Of a stretch of DNA of 64,000 bases, positions 1 to 7,722 are shown piece by piece. Each line of letters starts with the position of its first letter. The stretch's first letter is position 1. A program made the translations under genes and the position numbers. Under the pieces are notes generated by a model. The model worked only from the letters and a program-made list of their open reading frames with translations. It had not been told where the DNA came from and did not search any database. Source of the stretch: Streptomyces deccanensis (GTDB lineage: Bacteria > Actinomycetota > Actinomycetes > Streptomycetales > Streptomycetaceae); the NCBI RefSeq assembly GCF_022385335.1, contig NZ_CP092431.1, positions 5,394,001-5,458,000 of the forward strand. The letters are read 5' to 3'.

Positions 1-399
1 GTGATCAACGAGACCCAACTGCCGCGTGACCTCCAGGAGTTGGTGAAGATCCGGGCCAGCCAGATCAACGGCTGCGGATACTGCCTCGACATGCACACCA
101 AGGAGGCCGCGCACGCCGGGGAGACCGCCCAGCGGCTGCACATGGTCGCCGGCTGGCGCGAGGCCAAGGTCTTCACCGACGCCGAGCGCGCCGCGCTGGA
201 GCTGACCGAGCAGGGCACCCGGATCGCCGACGCGGCCGGCGGCGTCCCCGACGAGGTCTGGGAGAACGCGGCCAAGCACTTCGACGAGGACCAACTCCTC
301 GCCTTGGTGGCGCTGATCGCCCTCATCAACACTTTCAACCGGCTGAACGTGATGGTGCAGCAGCCGGCGGGCGACTACCAGGTGGGCATGTTCGGCTGA
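1..399 (+). CDS. AhpD-like carboxymuconolactone decarboxylase family protein, 5'-truncated
   Basis: This is a carboxymuconolactone-decarboxylase/AhpD-fold protein, a family of thiol-dependent alkylhydroperoxidases. The redox motif is visible as N-G-C-G-Y-C-L-D-M-H (a CxxC followed by a histidine three residues on), preceded by the usual LVKIRASQ helix. The C-terminal half has the helical pattern of the family, ending in FNRLNVMVQQP. The frame is open at base 1 and full-length relatives carry roughly 20-30 further N-terminal residues, so the gene most likely starts outside the window and the GTG at base 1 is probably internal. It converges on the nuclease gene across a strong hairpin at 416-460. 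Catalytic cysteines are seen directly; the peroxidase role is known for the family, and the physiological substrate is unknown. Confidence 0.85.
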   Translation: MINETQLPRDLQELVKIRASQINGCGYCLDMHTKEAAHAGETAQRLHMVAGWREAKVFTDAERAALELTEQGTRIADAAGGVPDEVWENAAKHFDEDQLLALVALIALINTFNRLNVMVQQPAGDYQVGMFG

Positions 400-415
400 G
401 CCACCTTCGCACATG

Positions 416-460
416 AGTGAACCCCCGCTCCGTTCCCATGGAACGGGCCGGGGGTTCACT
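416..460. terminator. Bidirectional hairpin terminator between convergent genes
   Basis: A 12-bp perfect outer stem (416-427 with 449-460, AGTGAACCCCCG/CGGGGGTTCACT) continues after a small internal loop into a 7-bp inner stem (430-436 with 440-446) closed by a CAT loop. It sits 16 bases after the AhpD-like stop and 22 bases before the nuclease stop, so it can serve both convergent transcripts. Confidence 0.85.
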
Positions 461-482
461 GTCGCGGGAGGTCGGTTCCGGG

Positions 483-2966
483 TCAGTCCCGGCGGCACCT
501 GCCCACGTCGATCCGCACGATCTGCGGGTCGTGGTCGCTGGCCTGGTCGGCGAACTCGGCGTTGATGTGCACGACGTCGTAGTCGAAGTGCGTGACGGCC
601 GGGCTGGTCAGGATGTGGTCCAGGGTCTGCGAGTTGCCCTCGTAGACGTAGGTGTAGCGCTCGGCGGCCGGGAGCGTGCTGATCAGCGGGTTGAGGACCT
701 TGCCCGCGGTGAGCGCGGTCATCGTCTCCGAGAACTCGAAGTCGTTGAGGTCGCCGAGGACGACGGCCTTGGCGTCGCGGTCGGCCTTGAGCAGGTCCTT
801 GACGAAGGTGTTGACCTCGGCGGCCTGCTGGTGGCGCTTGGCCTCGGAGGAGCGCGTCGGCTCCTGGTAACGGCCGTGCAGGGGCTGGTCGCCCCCCTTG
901 GAGCCGAAGTGGTTGGCGATGACGAAGACCTGCTCGCCGTGGAAGACGAACTCACCGACCAGCGGCTTGCGGCTGCTGTCCCAGGCGTCGCTGGTGGGGT
1001 CGATCCGGCCGGGGGAGTAGGTGAGCCGGGCGCCCTTGCGGGTCTTCACGACGCTCGTGGCCGTGGTGGGCGTGGCGGCCTCGGCGCCGGCCCGGTCGGT
1101 GAAGGAGACCCGCTTGGGGTTGAACAGGAACACCTGACGGATGTTGCCGCCGGGCTCGCCGCCGTCCTTGTTGTTCTCGGGGGCGACGTAACGCCACTGG
1201 TAGCGGGGGCCGCCGGCCGCGCGGATGGCGTCGGTGAACCGGGTCAGCGTGGCCTCGGAGGTCACCGTCCTGTCGTTCGTCGCGCCGTTGTCGTCCTGGA
1301 TCTCCTCCAGCGCGACAATGTCGGGCGAGGCGAGGCTGACCGCGACGCCCTCGGCGAGGCGGTCGAACTTCTCCTGGCCGTCGAGCGCGTCCAGGTTCTC
1401 CACGTTGTACGTGGCGACCGCCAGCTCGTCGCCCTTCTGGCGCCGGGTCTTCTCAGCCTTCAGTCCGCCCTCGACGAGCATGCCGAGCTGGGTGGCCTGG
1501 AGGTTGTAGCCGCCGAAGGAGGAGTAGTCGAGGGGCCCGCCGGTGGTGCCGGACAGCTCGTCGCCGACGTTCGCCTCGGGGAACGCGGTGGCGGTGTCGA
1601 GCGACATCACCTTCATCCGCCCGGTGTTGGGCTGGTCGTAGGCGGAGTAGAGCGTGCCGCCGCGCGGCGTCGGGCTCTCCTCCTGCTTCACCGTCACCCA
1701 CACCTCGTCGTACTCCGTCGTCGCGCCGACGACCCGGGTGTCGGAGGCCTGCACCCGCGAGCCCTCCAGCGCCTCGTAGAAGTCGAGGGCGTAGACGGCC
1801 GGTTGGAGCGGCAGCGCGTCGATGCTGCCGCCACCGGCCGTGGGCACGTACGCGTCCGGCACGCTCGTCGCGTCCAGGGTCACGGCCGCCGGCAGCGCGT
1901 TGCCGCCGGACAGGACGGTCGCGGTGGGCCCGGTGATCTCGGTGACGGACTGGCTGGTGGTGCTCGGGTAGTACTCGGTGACCTTGCCGCTGACGAGGAC
2001 CGAGTCCCCGACCGCCACGGCCGGGTCCGCCGACCCGGTGTAGACGAAGACACCCTCGCTCGTCCGGGGGTCGCCGTCGGCCTGCGGGTCCTGGATCCAG
2101 TACCCCTTCGAGCCGGACTTGCGTACGCCGGTCACGATGCCGGGAACACGGGTGACCGTCTGCCCGGTGAGCGGCGACAGCCGGGTGGTGCCCTGGATGT
2201 CGTGCACACGGACGGGCCCGGGCTCGGTGGACCCACCGCCGCCCCCGCCTCCCTCACCGTCACCGTCTCCGTCGCCCGAACCCGGCTTCTGGCCCGCCGA
2301 GTTGACCGGGGACGGGGCACCGGACGCGAGGTCGGTGGCGTTGTCGTCGGTGTCCGCGAGGGAGGCGGCACGGGCCACGGAGGCGGTGTTGGAGGCACCG
2401 GCCGCCGGGCCGGAGCCCTCCCGGACGACGGCGCTGCCGTAGCCGACGAGGTCGACGACGTTCGCGTCCGCCGCGCAGTCGGCGGCGGTCTTGCAGGTCA
2501 GCGCGGTGGTCCCGGCGACCAGGGCGATCGTCCCGCTCGTCGCGCTCATCGCGATCGACCCGGTGGCGTCGGCGGTGGGCAGGGCGGTCGTCCCGCCGGT
2601 GCCCGCCGCCTCGGCTATCAGATACCGGCCGCCGGGCGCGATCGACCCGCTCAGCGCGGTCACCTGCCACTGCGAGGACGCGGACGGCGAGCCCGGCAGG
2701 TACTGCACGCTGTAGCCCGCCAGGTCGTAGGCGGCCGAACCGGCGTTCCCCAGCTCGACGAAGTCCCGGACCAGGGTCGCCCCCGAGTTCCCTCCGCCGC
2801 CGTACACCTCCCCGATCACCGCGCTCGCCGAGGGCGCGGCGAACGCGGCGGGCAGCACGCCGAACGCGAGGGCGCCGGCCGCGCCCACGGATATCAGCGG
2901 TCGGGCGACGCGACGCGCACGGGCGCCGCTTCCTGCGGGTCTGTCGGGCATGGGGGACATGGCCAC
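483..2966 (-). CDS. Secreted LTD-containing ExeM/NucH-type extracellular nuclease
   Basis: Predicted extracellular endonuclease of the ExeM/NucH type, degrading DNA outside the cell. A basic N-terminus (ARARRVARP) is followed by a hydrophobic segment ending in AAFAAPSASA, a Sec signal peptide. Next comes a lamin-tail-like domain (about residues 48-190: IGEVYGGGGNSG, RDFVELGN, GYSVQYLPGS), then an acidic-glycine linker (GDGDGDGEGGGGGGG) and an OB-like section. An endonuclease/exonuclease/phosphatase domain occupies about residue 505 onward, with VATYNVENLD, IVALEEIQDDNG, NHFGSKGGDQP, VVLGDLNDFEFSE, LDHIL and the terminal SDHDP. These are the metal and catalytic motifs of the EEP fold, so it looks active. 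The GTG at 2966 has a GAGGAG element upstream; ATG 2960 is an alternative start. It is monocistronic. Phosphate or nutrient scavenging from extracellular DNA is inferred. Confidence 0.9.
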   Translation of the reverse strand: MAMSPMPDRPAGSGARARRVARPLISVGAAGALAFGVLPAAFAAPSASAVIGEVYGGGGNSGATLVRDFVELGNAGSAAYDLAGYSVQYLPGSPSASSQWQVTALSGSIAPGGRYLIAEAAGTGGTTALPTADATGSIAMSATSGTIALVAGTTALTCKTAADCAADANVVDLVGYGSAVVREGSGPAAGASNTASVARAASLADTDDNATDLASGAPSPVNSAGQKPGSGDGDGDGEGGGGGGGSTEPGPVRVHDIQGTTRLSPLTGQTVTRVPGIVTGVRKSGSKGYWIQDPQADGDPRTSEGVFVYTGSADPAVAVGDSVLVSGKVTEYYPSTTSQSVTEITGPTATVLSGGNALPAAVTLDATSVPDAYVPTAGGGSIDALPLQPAVYALDFYEALEGSRVQASDTRVVGATTEYDEVWVTVKQEESPTPRGGTLYSAYDQPNTGRMKVMSLDTATAFPEANVGDELSGTTGGPLDYSSFGGYNLQATQLGMLVEGGLKAEKTRRQKGDELAVATYNVENLDALDGQEKFDRLAEGVAVSLASPDIVALEEIQDDNGATNDRTVTSEATLTRFTDAIRAAGGPRYQWRYVAPENNKDGGEPGGNIRQVFLFNPKRVSFTDRAGAEAATPTTATSVVKTRKGARLTYSPGRIDPTSDAWDSSRKPLVGEFVFHGEQVFVIANHFGSKGGDQPLHGRYQEPTRSSEAKRHQQAAEVNTFVKDLLKADRDAKAVVLGDLNDFEFSETMTALTAGKVLNPLISTLPAAERYTYVYEGNSQTLDHILTSPAVTHFDYDVVHINAEFADQASDHDPQIVRIDVGRCRRD

Positions 2967-3110
2967 GGCTGAGGGTCTCCTCGGGCATCGGGCATCGGGC
3001 GTCGGGTACGCCGAAGCGATGGTGTGGGGGGAGGCGGCTCAAGTTACGCGCGTAGAGGGGGAGTCGCCAAGAGGCCGCGGGTTAATTCCCGGGAACGAAC
3101 TCCCCACTCC

Positions 3111-3461
3111 CTACTCGGCGTCCCGCTGGGCGAACTGGAGGGACAGCGCCCGCAGCACGTCGGCCGTCGTCGTGTCGGTCCGCCCCTCGTCGTGCACCTC
3201 GGCGAGATGGGCGAAGGCGTAGGAGAAACAGCGGGCCAGGGTCACGATCGCCGGCGCCAGGGCCTCCGTGACGATGTGCGCGGCCTCCTGGGCGGAGGCG
3301 TCGGCGGGCAGCTCGATCTTGGGCAGGGTCTCCACGAGCAGCGCGGAGACCGCCCCCGTCAACGCCACCTCGACACCGGGGTTCTCACGGGCCTGCCGCC
3401 GCACCTCGACCGCCTCGGTGAGAATCCCGACGACTCGCTGCATGATCTCGGATCGCTCCAT
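3111..3461 (-). CDS. Hypothetical helical protein (116 aa)
   Basis: Unrecognised small cytoplasmic protein, with no signal peptide or membrane segment. It appears fully helical and begins MERSEIMQRVVGILTEAVEVRR; its middle is rich in Ala and Val. Third-position GC is as high as in the neighbours, so I believe it is coding. It lies alone between the nuclease promoter side and the transposon-flanking debris. No function is proposed. Confidence 0.6.
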   Translation of the reverse strand: MERSEIMQRVVGILTEAVEVRRQARENPGVEVALTGAVSALLVETLPKIELPADASAQEAAHIVTEALAPAIVTLARCFSYAFAHLAEVHDEGRTDTTTADVLRALSLQFAQRDAE

Positions 3462-3490
3462 GCGGGGAGCTTAGGACTCCGTGGGTGCCC

Positions 3491-3664
3491 CTAAACCTCC
3501 GCCCGAGCCACGTCGCCCGCGCGCCTCCCACGCCCGAGCCTCGGGCCTGCCGTCCCAGGACGCGCGGCCCCGGGCTCGTACGACGGCATCCCGTACGCCG
3601 CCACCATCACGTTCACGGCCACCTTGTTCATGGTGCTGCCCTTGGCGTCGGTGGAGTTGACGCT
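3491..3664 (-). pseudogene. Reading-frame remnant abutting the transposon right end
   Basis: A minus-strand frame reads NSTDAKGSTMNKVAVNVMVAAYGMPSYEPG before degenerating into Pro/Arg/Gly-rich sequence and stopping at 3491. The first part has protein-like composition, and the frame runs straight into the right end of the IS element. It looks like the remains of a gene cut by the insertion or an associated deletion. The other half cannot be recognised beyond the far end of the element, where a histidine-kinase remnant lies instead. The family is unknown. Confidence 0.3.
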
Positions 3665-3665
3665 T

Positions 3666-3800
3666 TGAAGTGCTCTCCCTCGTGAACGAGAGAGATTCCT
3701 GCCTACCTTGCGGTGGCGGGTTTGACGCCGCGGGGACGCCTGGCGACTGCCCTCCCGGCAGCCGGGATGAGCGCGTGGCCCATCCGGTACAGGTGCAAGA
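3666..3800 (-). ncRNA. Candidate omega (reRNA) guide RNA at the IS right end
   Basis: TnpB proteins of IS200/IS605 elements use an RNA made from the 3' end of tnpB and the element's right end, with the guide taken from the flanking DNA just outside. This stretch covers the tnpB 3' end, the terminal hairpin at 3673-3694 and the element boundary near 3665; the guide would begin AGCGTCAACTCC on the minus strand. The position follows from family knowledge. The RNA itself is inferred and its 5' end is arbitrary. Confidence 0.35.
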
Positions 3801-4983
3801 CGTTCCGGGCCGCGTTGTGGTCGGCGTTGCCGGACCATCCGCAGTCAGGGTTCTTGCACACAAACGTGGCCTGGCCCTGTCGGCTGCCCGGTGTGGTGAA
3901 GCCGCACGCCGAGCAGCGCAGGGAGGTGCCGGGGGCGGGAACCTTGTGCAGGGTGCCGCCCTTGCGGGCGGTCTTGTACGTCAGCATCGTCAGGGTGCGG
4001 CCCCATGCCTCCTGGCTGATGGAGCGGTTCAGGCCTGACTTCTGGGCGACGTTCTTCCCCGGCTCTTCAACCGTGCCTCTGGCGGACTTGACCATGTTCG
4101 TGATGGTGAGTGCTTCGACCACGACGGTGCCGTACGTGCGGGCGATGGCGGTGGTCGTCTGGTGCTGCCAGTCCAGGGCCCGGCGCTTGGCTTTCGCGCG
4201 GAGTTCTGCGATCTGGTCATAGGTGCGATGCAGCCGACGGCTGGTGGGCTCGCCGGGCTTGCGGTGCCGCTGACGCCGCGCGGCGCGTCGTTCCAAGTGC
4301 AGGAGCCTGGATTTCTCCTTCTCCGTCAGCCACTCGCCGTGCTCGTACGTTTCGCCGTCCGAGAGGGCGATGGGCACGGTGACGCCTACGTCGATACCAA
4401 TGTCCGGCCCCTGATGGGGCTCGGGATCACCCTGAAGGGTCTGGACACGGAAGGCGATGTGCCAGCCGAGCGCGTCCTTGATCAGTCGGGCCCCAGTGAT
4501 CCGGTTCTCCGTGTTGGTGTGCTTGCCGACCGGAAGGTCTTTGGTCCACCGGAAGCGGACCCTGCCCACCTTGGGAAGGTTGACCATGCCCCACCGGCGG
4601 TGCACGCGGGTGATGTTCAGGTCGCGGCCTTGGGGGATGTCCACGGACATCACCGTGCGGAGGCGGCCCTTGAAGTTCGGGGCGTCGGCGCGGCCGTCCC
4701 AGCAGTTCTTCCACGCCTGGAAGTACGTTTTGAGTACTGCTTGCGCGGCTTGCGCGGGCAGGGCGGCGAGGAAGGCGATGTCCTTGCGGGCCTGGCGGAT
4801 CGCGGCGTCGGCGTTCGCGAGGGTCCGCTTTTCCTTCGGCATCATCTGCCACCACGCGTGCAGCAGGTTCCACATCGTGCGGGCCGCGTGCGCCTGGTCA
4901 TCCGCCGCGCGGATCCCGGCGGGCGACAGCGCAAGCCGGGCGCGGTGCCCGAACTGTCGCTTGACCAGGGTGCCTTGACTCAC
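3703..4983 (-). CDS. tnpB: TnpB RNA-guided nuclease of an IS605-type element
   Basis: A 426-aa TnpB, the RNA-guided endonuclease ancestral to Cas12. The RuvC triad is intact: D198 in GIDVGVTVP, E290 in VVVEALTITNM and D388 in GNADHNAARN. The zinc ribbon is present with C357, C360, C376 and C381 (CSACG ... CKNPDCG). The N-terminal region (1-120) matches the WED/REC part of the family, and the C-terminus ends in a basic tail. Length is normal for the family. The start is GTG, 23 bases from the divergent tnpA start. Every recognisable catalytic residue is present, unlike its partner TnpA. The nuclease should cut a target matching the element's flank beside a transposon-associated motif, helping the element persist. 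Confidence 0.93.
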   Translation of the reverse strand: MSQGTLVKRQFGHRARLALSPAGIRAADDQAHAARTMWNLLHAWWQMMPKEKRTLANADAAIRQARKDIAFLAALPAQAAQAVLKTYFQAWKNCWDGRADAPNFKGRLRTVMSVDIPQGRDLNITRVHRRWGMVNLPKVGRVRFRWTKDLPVGKHTNTENRITGARLIKDALGWHIAFRVQTLQGDPEPHQGPDIGIDVGVTVPIALSDGETYEHGEWLTEKEKSRLLHLERRAARRQRHRKPGEPTSRRLHRTYDQIAELRAKAKRRALDWQHQTTTAIARTYGTVVVEALTITNMVKSARGTVEEPGKNVAQKSGLNRSISQEAWGRTLTMLTYKTARKGGTLHKVPAPGTSLRCSACGFTTPGSRQGQATFVCKNPDCGWSGNADHNAARNVLHLYRMGHALIPAAGRAVARRPRGVKPATAR

Positions 4984-5006
4984 GATCGAGAATCTAGCAT
5001 TGGTCT

Positions 5007-5435
5007 ATGTCACCGCGATGGAACCCTAATCCCGATGTCAGAACCGGTCGCCATGTTGTCCATAACCTGCACGCTCACTTGGTTTTCGTCACTAAATACA
5101 GACGGAAGGCGTTCACTGACGCCATGCTGACTCGCACCGAAGAGATCATGCGGGAGGTCTGCACCGACTTCGAAGCCGAGCTGAAACAGTTCAGCGGCGA
5201 ACAGGACTACGTCCACCTGCTCGTGCACTACCCACCCAAGGTCCAGCTCTCCAAGCTGGTCAACTCCCTCAAGGGCGTCAGCTCCCGCAGACTCCGCCAG
5301 GAATACGACAGCCACGTCCGCCGCTATGTGTGGGGCGGACACTTCTGGTCCGGCTCCTACTTCGCAGGATCCTGCGGCGGAGCACCCCTGACCGTCGTCA
5401 AGCAGTACATCGAAAACCAGCAACGTCCCGTCTGA
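5007..5435 (+). CDS. tnpA: IS200/IS605 TnpA Y1 transposase with altered HUH motif
   Basis: A 142-aa single-strand transposase of the Y1/HUH group. N-terminal HVVHNLHAHLVFVTKYR, the LVNSLKGVSSRRLR helix and the catalytic tyrosine Y134 in VVKQYIENQ are all present. The metal-binding HUH motif, normally D-H-V-H-L-L-V, here reads D-Y-V-H-L-L-V: Y68 (codon TAC at 5208-5210) replaces the first histidine, while H70 remains. TAC differs from CAC by one transition. Family structures use both histidines for the divalent metal, so this copy is probably impaired. The ATG start follows only 23 bases after the divergent tnpB start. Otherwise full length and undisrupted. Confidence 0.9.
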   Translation: MSPRWNPNPDVRTGRHVVHNLHAHLVFVTKYRRKAFTDAMLTRTEEIMREVCTDFEAELKQFSGEQDYVHLLVHYPPKVQLSKLVNSLKGVSSRRLRQEYDSHVRRYVWGGHFWSGSYFAGSCGGAPLTVVKQYIENQQRPV

Positions 5436-5529
5436 CCGTCACCCCGAAGACGCAGAGCACTCCGGCACTCCGCGCCCCCGACCCAAAGACGGCCTTCACC
5501 CCCACCCTGAAGAGCGGAGCACTGGCCAA

Positions 5530-5868
5530 GATCCGCTGCTGTAGCCCCAGCGACCGCCCGCCGTCACCGTCACCGCCGCGTCCGGCACCCCGGCCGCCAC
5601 GGGTATCCGCACCCGCACCTCGACCCCGCGCCCACCGGGCCCGGCCCTGACCTCGACCGTACCGCCGTGCGCGGCGGCCCGCTCCCGCACCCCGACGAGC
5701 CCCGTGCCCACCGCCGCCGCCGAACCCCGCCCGGGGACCAACCCCGTCATCGCACACCCGAATCATCAAGTCCCCTTCTGTGTAGGCAAGTTGTACTTCG
5801 TCTGTCCGGGCCCGCGCATGCCTGACACGACCCCACACCGTAACGACCCTCAAGTCGACGTGGACCAA
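5530..5868 (-). pseudogene. Histidine-kinase C-terminal (HATPase) remnant, frameshifted
   Basis: Two overlapping minus-strand frames together spell the end of a NarL-type sensor kinase ATPase domain. One has DEVQLAYTEGDLMIRVCDDGV (G1 box); the next has GTGLVGVRERAAAHGG followed by VEVRVRIPVAAG (G2 box and last strand). They join only across a one-base shift in the G-rich tract near 5710-5735. The N box, the phosphoacceptor helix and all sensor parts are missing. The IS element lies immediately downstream. This is a dead fragment rather than a usable gene. Confidence 0.75.
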
Positions 5869-6042
5869 CTACGCCGGTCGCCCCCCGAACAACAAGAACG
5901 GAGCGGATGTGAAGATACGTGGCGCAGCCTTCGCCGACCCTCGCGGAGCCGTCGCCACGGAGGCATCATGGCGAGGCAGAGGCCAGGGGGGCCGTACATG
6001 AGATCGCGTTGACCGCCGGTCCATGGCAGGGGAGGGCACATC

Positions 6043-6288
6043 ATGGCCGAACACAACGAACCGCACAGCGAACCCCACAACGAGCCCTACACAGCCATCC
6101 TGTTCAAGTTCGGCGTCCTGGTCGGCCTGTTGTACATGCCGGTCCTCGTCTTCGACCTGGGCACCTGGTTCCCGTTCGCCGGCGCCAGCGGCTACCTGCT
6201 CTGGGAACTCGGCCGCCTGCACAGGGCGTTCGGTGCGAGGGGCGAGCAGCGGACCGGCCCGCGCCAGGGCACGACGGGCGGGGGCTGA
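6043..6288 (+). CDS. Small membrane protein (81 aa)
   Basis: An unrecognised 81-residue protein with a His/Glu/Pro-rich N-terminus (AEHNEPHSEPHNEP) and two hydrophobic segments (about 20-36 ILFKFGVLVGLLYMPVL and 44-58), then a basic and Gly-rich tail. A good ribosome-binding site (GGGGAGGG) lies 6-12 bases before the ATG at 6043. It stops four bases before the stop of the convergent LacI gene. Function unknown. Confidence 0.65.
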   Translation: MAEHNEPHSEPHNEPYTAILFKFGVLVGLLYMPVLVFDLGTWFPFAGASGYLLWELGRLHRAFGARGEQRTGPRQGTTGGG

Positions 6289-6292
6289 GCGC

Positions 6293-7369
6293 TCAGCGGA
6301 CAGGCGAAGGCGGCGGTGCCGTGCTCCGCCGCCGTACCAGCCGCGTGGGCACGAGCGTCGTCCCGTGCTCCCGGCTCTCCTCGTCCTCCTGCCCACCCTC
6401 CCGCATCTTGCGGAGCACCCCCTCCACGCACAGCCGCCCCACCTCCGCGAAGTCCTGGTGGACGGTGGTGAGGGGCGGCAGGAAGGACGCGGACTCGGGG
6501 ATGTCGTCGAACCCGACGACACTCACGTCCTCGGGAACCCGCCGCCCACGCTCGTTCAGCGCCCGCAACAACCCCAGCGCCATCTGATCGTTCGCGACGA
6601 ACACGGCCGTACAGTCCGCCTCCTCCGCGATCCGCAGCCCCGCCCGGTACCCGGACTCCGCCGACCAGTCGCCCCGCACGAGAGGCGGCGCGTCCGGCAC
6701 GCCCGCCTCGGCGAGCGTGGCCCGCCACGCGTTCGCCCGCCGCTGCGCCGCGAAGGAGTCCTCGGGCCCGCCCAGATGCCACACGGTCCCGTGCCCCAGC
6801 TCCAGCAGATGCCGTACGGCGTCCCGAGCGCCCCCCGCCTGGTCGGTGTCGACGACGGTGTACCGGTCCCCGGCGTCGGAGTCGGCGACCACGACCTGCA
6901 CCCCGGGCGGCACGGACACGGTCGCCGCGTCCAGCAGATGCACCTCCATGATCACGATCACCGCGTCCACGGCCAGCTCCCCGAGCCGGGAGAACGCCCC
7001 GTTCACCTCGTCCTGCGTCGGCACGGCGACGGGCAGCAGCGTGACGGCGTACCCCTCCCGCGCGGCGGACGTGGCGATCGCGTCGAGCGTGCGGATGTTG
7101 CCGAGGGTAGAGAGGGAGAAGGTGATCACGCCGAGCGTGCGGAACTCCCCGCGCCTGAGCGCCCGCGCCGCGCTGTTGGGCCGGTAGCCCAGCTCGCGCA
7201 TGGCGTCGAGGACCTGGCGCCGGGTGTCCTCGTTGACGCCGGCGAACCCGTTGGAGACGCGGGAGACGGTCTGGGCGGAGACCCCGGCGAGCCGGGCGAC
7301 ATCGCCCATGGAGGGCCCTTGCCGGGGCCGCCCCGTACGTCTGCGCGTACGACTGTCGGTCGTGTCCAC
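6293..7369 (-). CDS. LacI-family transcriptional regulator
   Basis: A LacI/GalR repressor. The N-terminal DNA-binding helix is MGDVARLAGVSAQTVSRVSNG with the hinge helix RPNSAARALRRGE, followed by the periplasmic-binding-protein-like sensor domain (LGVITFSLSTLGN, AVIVIMEVHL, VFVANDQMALGLLRAL, SVVGFDDIPES). GTG 7369 is chosen because GGGGGAA precedes it at good distance; an upstream in-frame GTG at 7456 lacks a ribosome-binding site. It is divergent from the GH30 galactanase gene, with a perfect 16-bp palindrome between them. The simplest reading is repression of itself and the galactanase until a galactan-derived sugar binds. The ligand is inferred from the neighbour only. Confidence 0.92.
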   Translation of the reverse strand: MDTTDSRTRRRTGRPRQGPSMGDVARLAGVSAQTVSRVSNGFAGVNEDTRRQVLDAMRELGYRPNSAARALRRGEFRTLGVITFSLSTLGNIRTLDAIATSAAREGYAVTLLPVAVPTQDEVNGAFSRLGELAVDAVIVIMEVHLLDAATVSVPPGVQVVVADSDAGDRYTVVDTDQAGGARDAVRHLLELGHGTVWHLGGPEDSFAAQRRANAWRATLAEAGVPDAPPLVRGDWSAESGYRAGLRIAEEADCTAVFVANDQMALGLLRALNERGRRVPEDVSVVGFDDIPESASFLPPLTTVHQDFAEVGRLCVEGVLRKMREGGQEDEESREHGTTLVPTRLVRRRSTAPPPSPVR

Positions 7370-7479
7370 CTGGGTTCCCCCGACTCTTCCGCCTCGCCGC
7401 GACCTACCGGTTGATCCATCGATTCTTGACGGATCCTTGACCGCCGAGATTCGCACAGTGTAGACATCCGCCTCAGTGG

Positions 7480-7495
7480 ATGTTTACGTAAACAT
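7480..7495. promoter_or_regulatory. LacI-type operator, perfect 16-bp palindrome
   Basis: ATGTTTACGTAAACAT is exactly self-complementary, has the central CG typical of LacI-family sites, and is strikingly AT-rich for this genome. It lies 111 bases upstream of the LacI start and 228 bases upstream of the GH30 start, in the shared divergent promoter region. Confidence 0.8.
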
Positions 7496-7550
7496 TCACC
7501 GCGACAAATCATACGAGAGCACACCGAACCGCACCAGAAGCTCTCACCCA

Positions 7551-7650
7551 GAGCACCAAGAGCCCCACCAAGAGCCCCACCAGGAGCACCACCCGGAGCC
7601 CCATGGGACTCCTGGAGCCCCACCCGCAGCCCCACCAGAAGCACCGCGCC
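7551..7650 (+). repeat. Degenerate 12-bp repeats in the GH30 leader
   Basis: Units of the form GAGCCCCACCAR recur with a 12-base period at 7560, 7572, 7584 and 7596, with further weaker copies (GGAGCCCCACC, CAGCCCCACC) up to about 7650. They lie between the operator and the GH30 start codon, so they are probably in the 5' leader. No function is evident. Confidence 0.5.
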
Positions 7651-7722
7651 GAACCGCACCACGCGGGCCCCGATCTCTATGTTCCGCCGGGACGCGGCAC
7701 ACGGAAGAGTTGGAGTACTCGA

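Larger units (their letters stand above)
3665..5525. mobile_element. IS200/IS605-family element with divergent tnpB and tnpA
   Basis: About 1.86 kb carrying a TnpB-type RuvC nuclease (minus strand) and a Y1/HUH transposase (plus strand), back to back with only 23 bases between their starts, the IS605 arrangement. The right end, beyond tnpB, contains an imperfect hairpin (3673-3694, CTCTCCCTCG/CGAGAGAG) followed on the minus strand by CACTTCAA, resembling the ends of this family. The left end is less certain and is placed near a CCTGAAGAGCGGAGCACTGG block at about 5505-5525. No target-site duplication is expected for this family. Boundaries are estimates made by eye. Confidence 0.8.

Noticed and set aside
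417..2972. Long open plus-strand frame opposite the nuclease gene
   Set aside because: It mirrors the GC-rich codons of the minus-strand nuclease gene; its product is Val/Gly/Arg-rich with no motifs, while the minus strand carries a signal peptide and full EEP motifs.
5398..5868. Intact histidine kinase next to the transposon
   Set aside because: The ATPase boxes lie in two frames and the phospho-acceptor domain is missing, so it is listed as a remnant.
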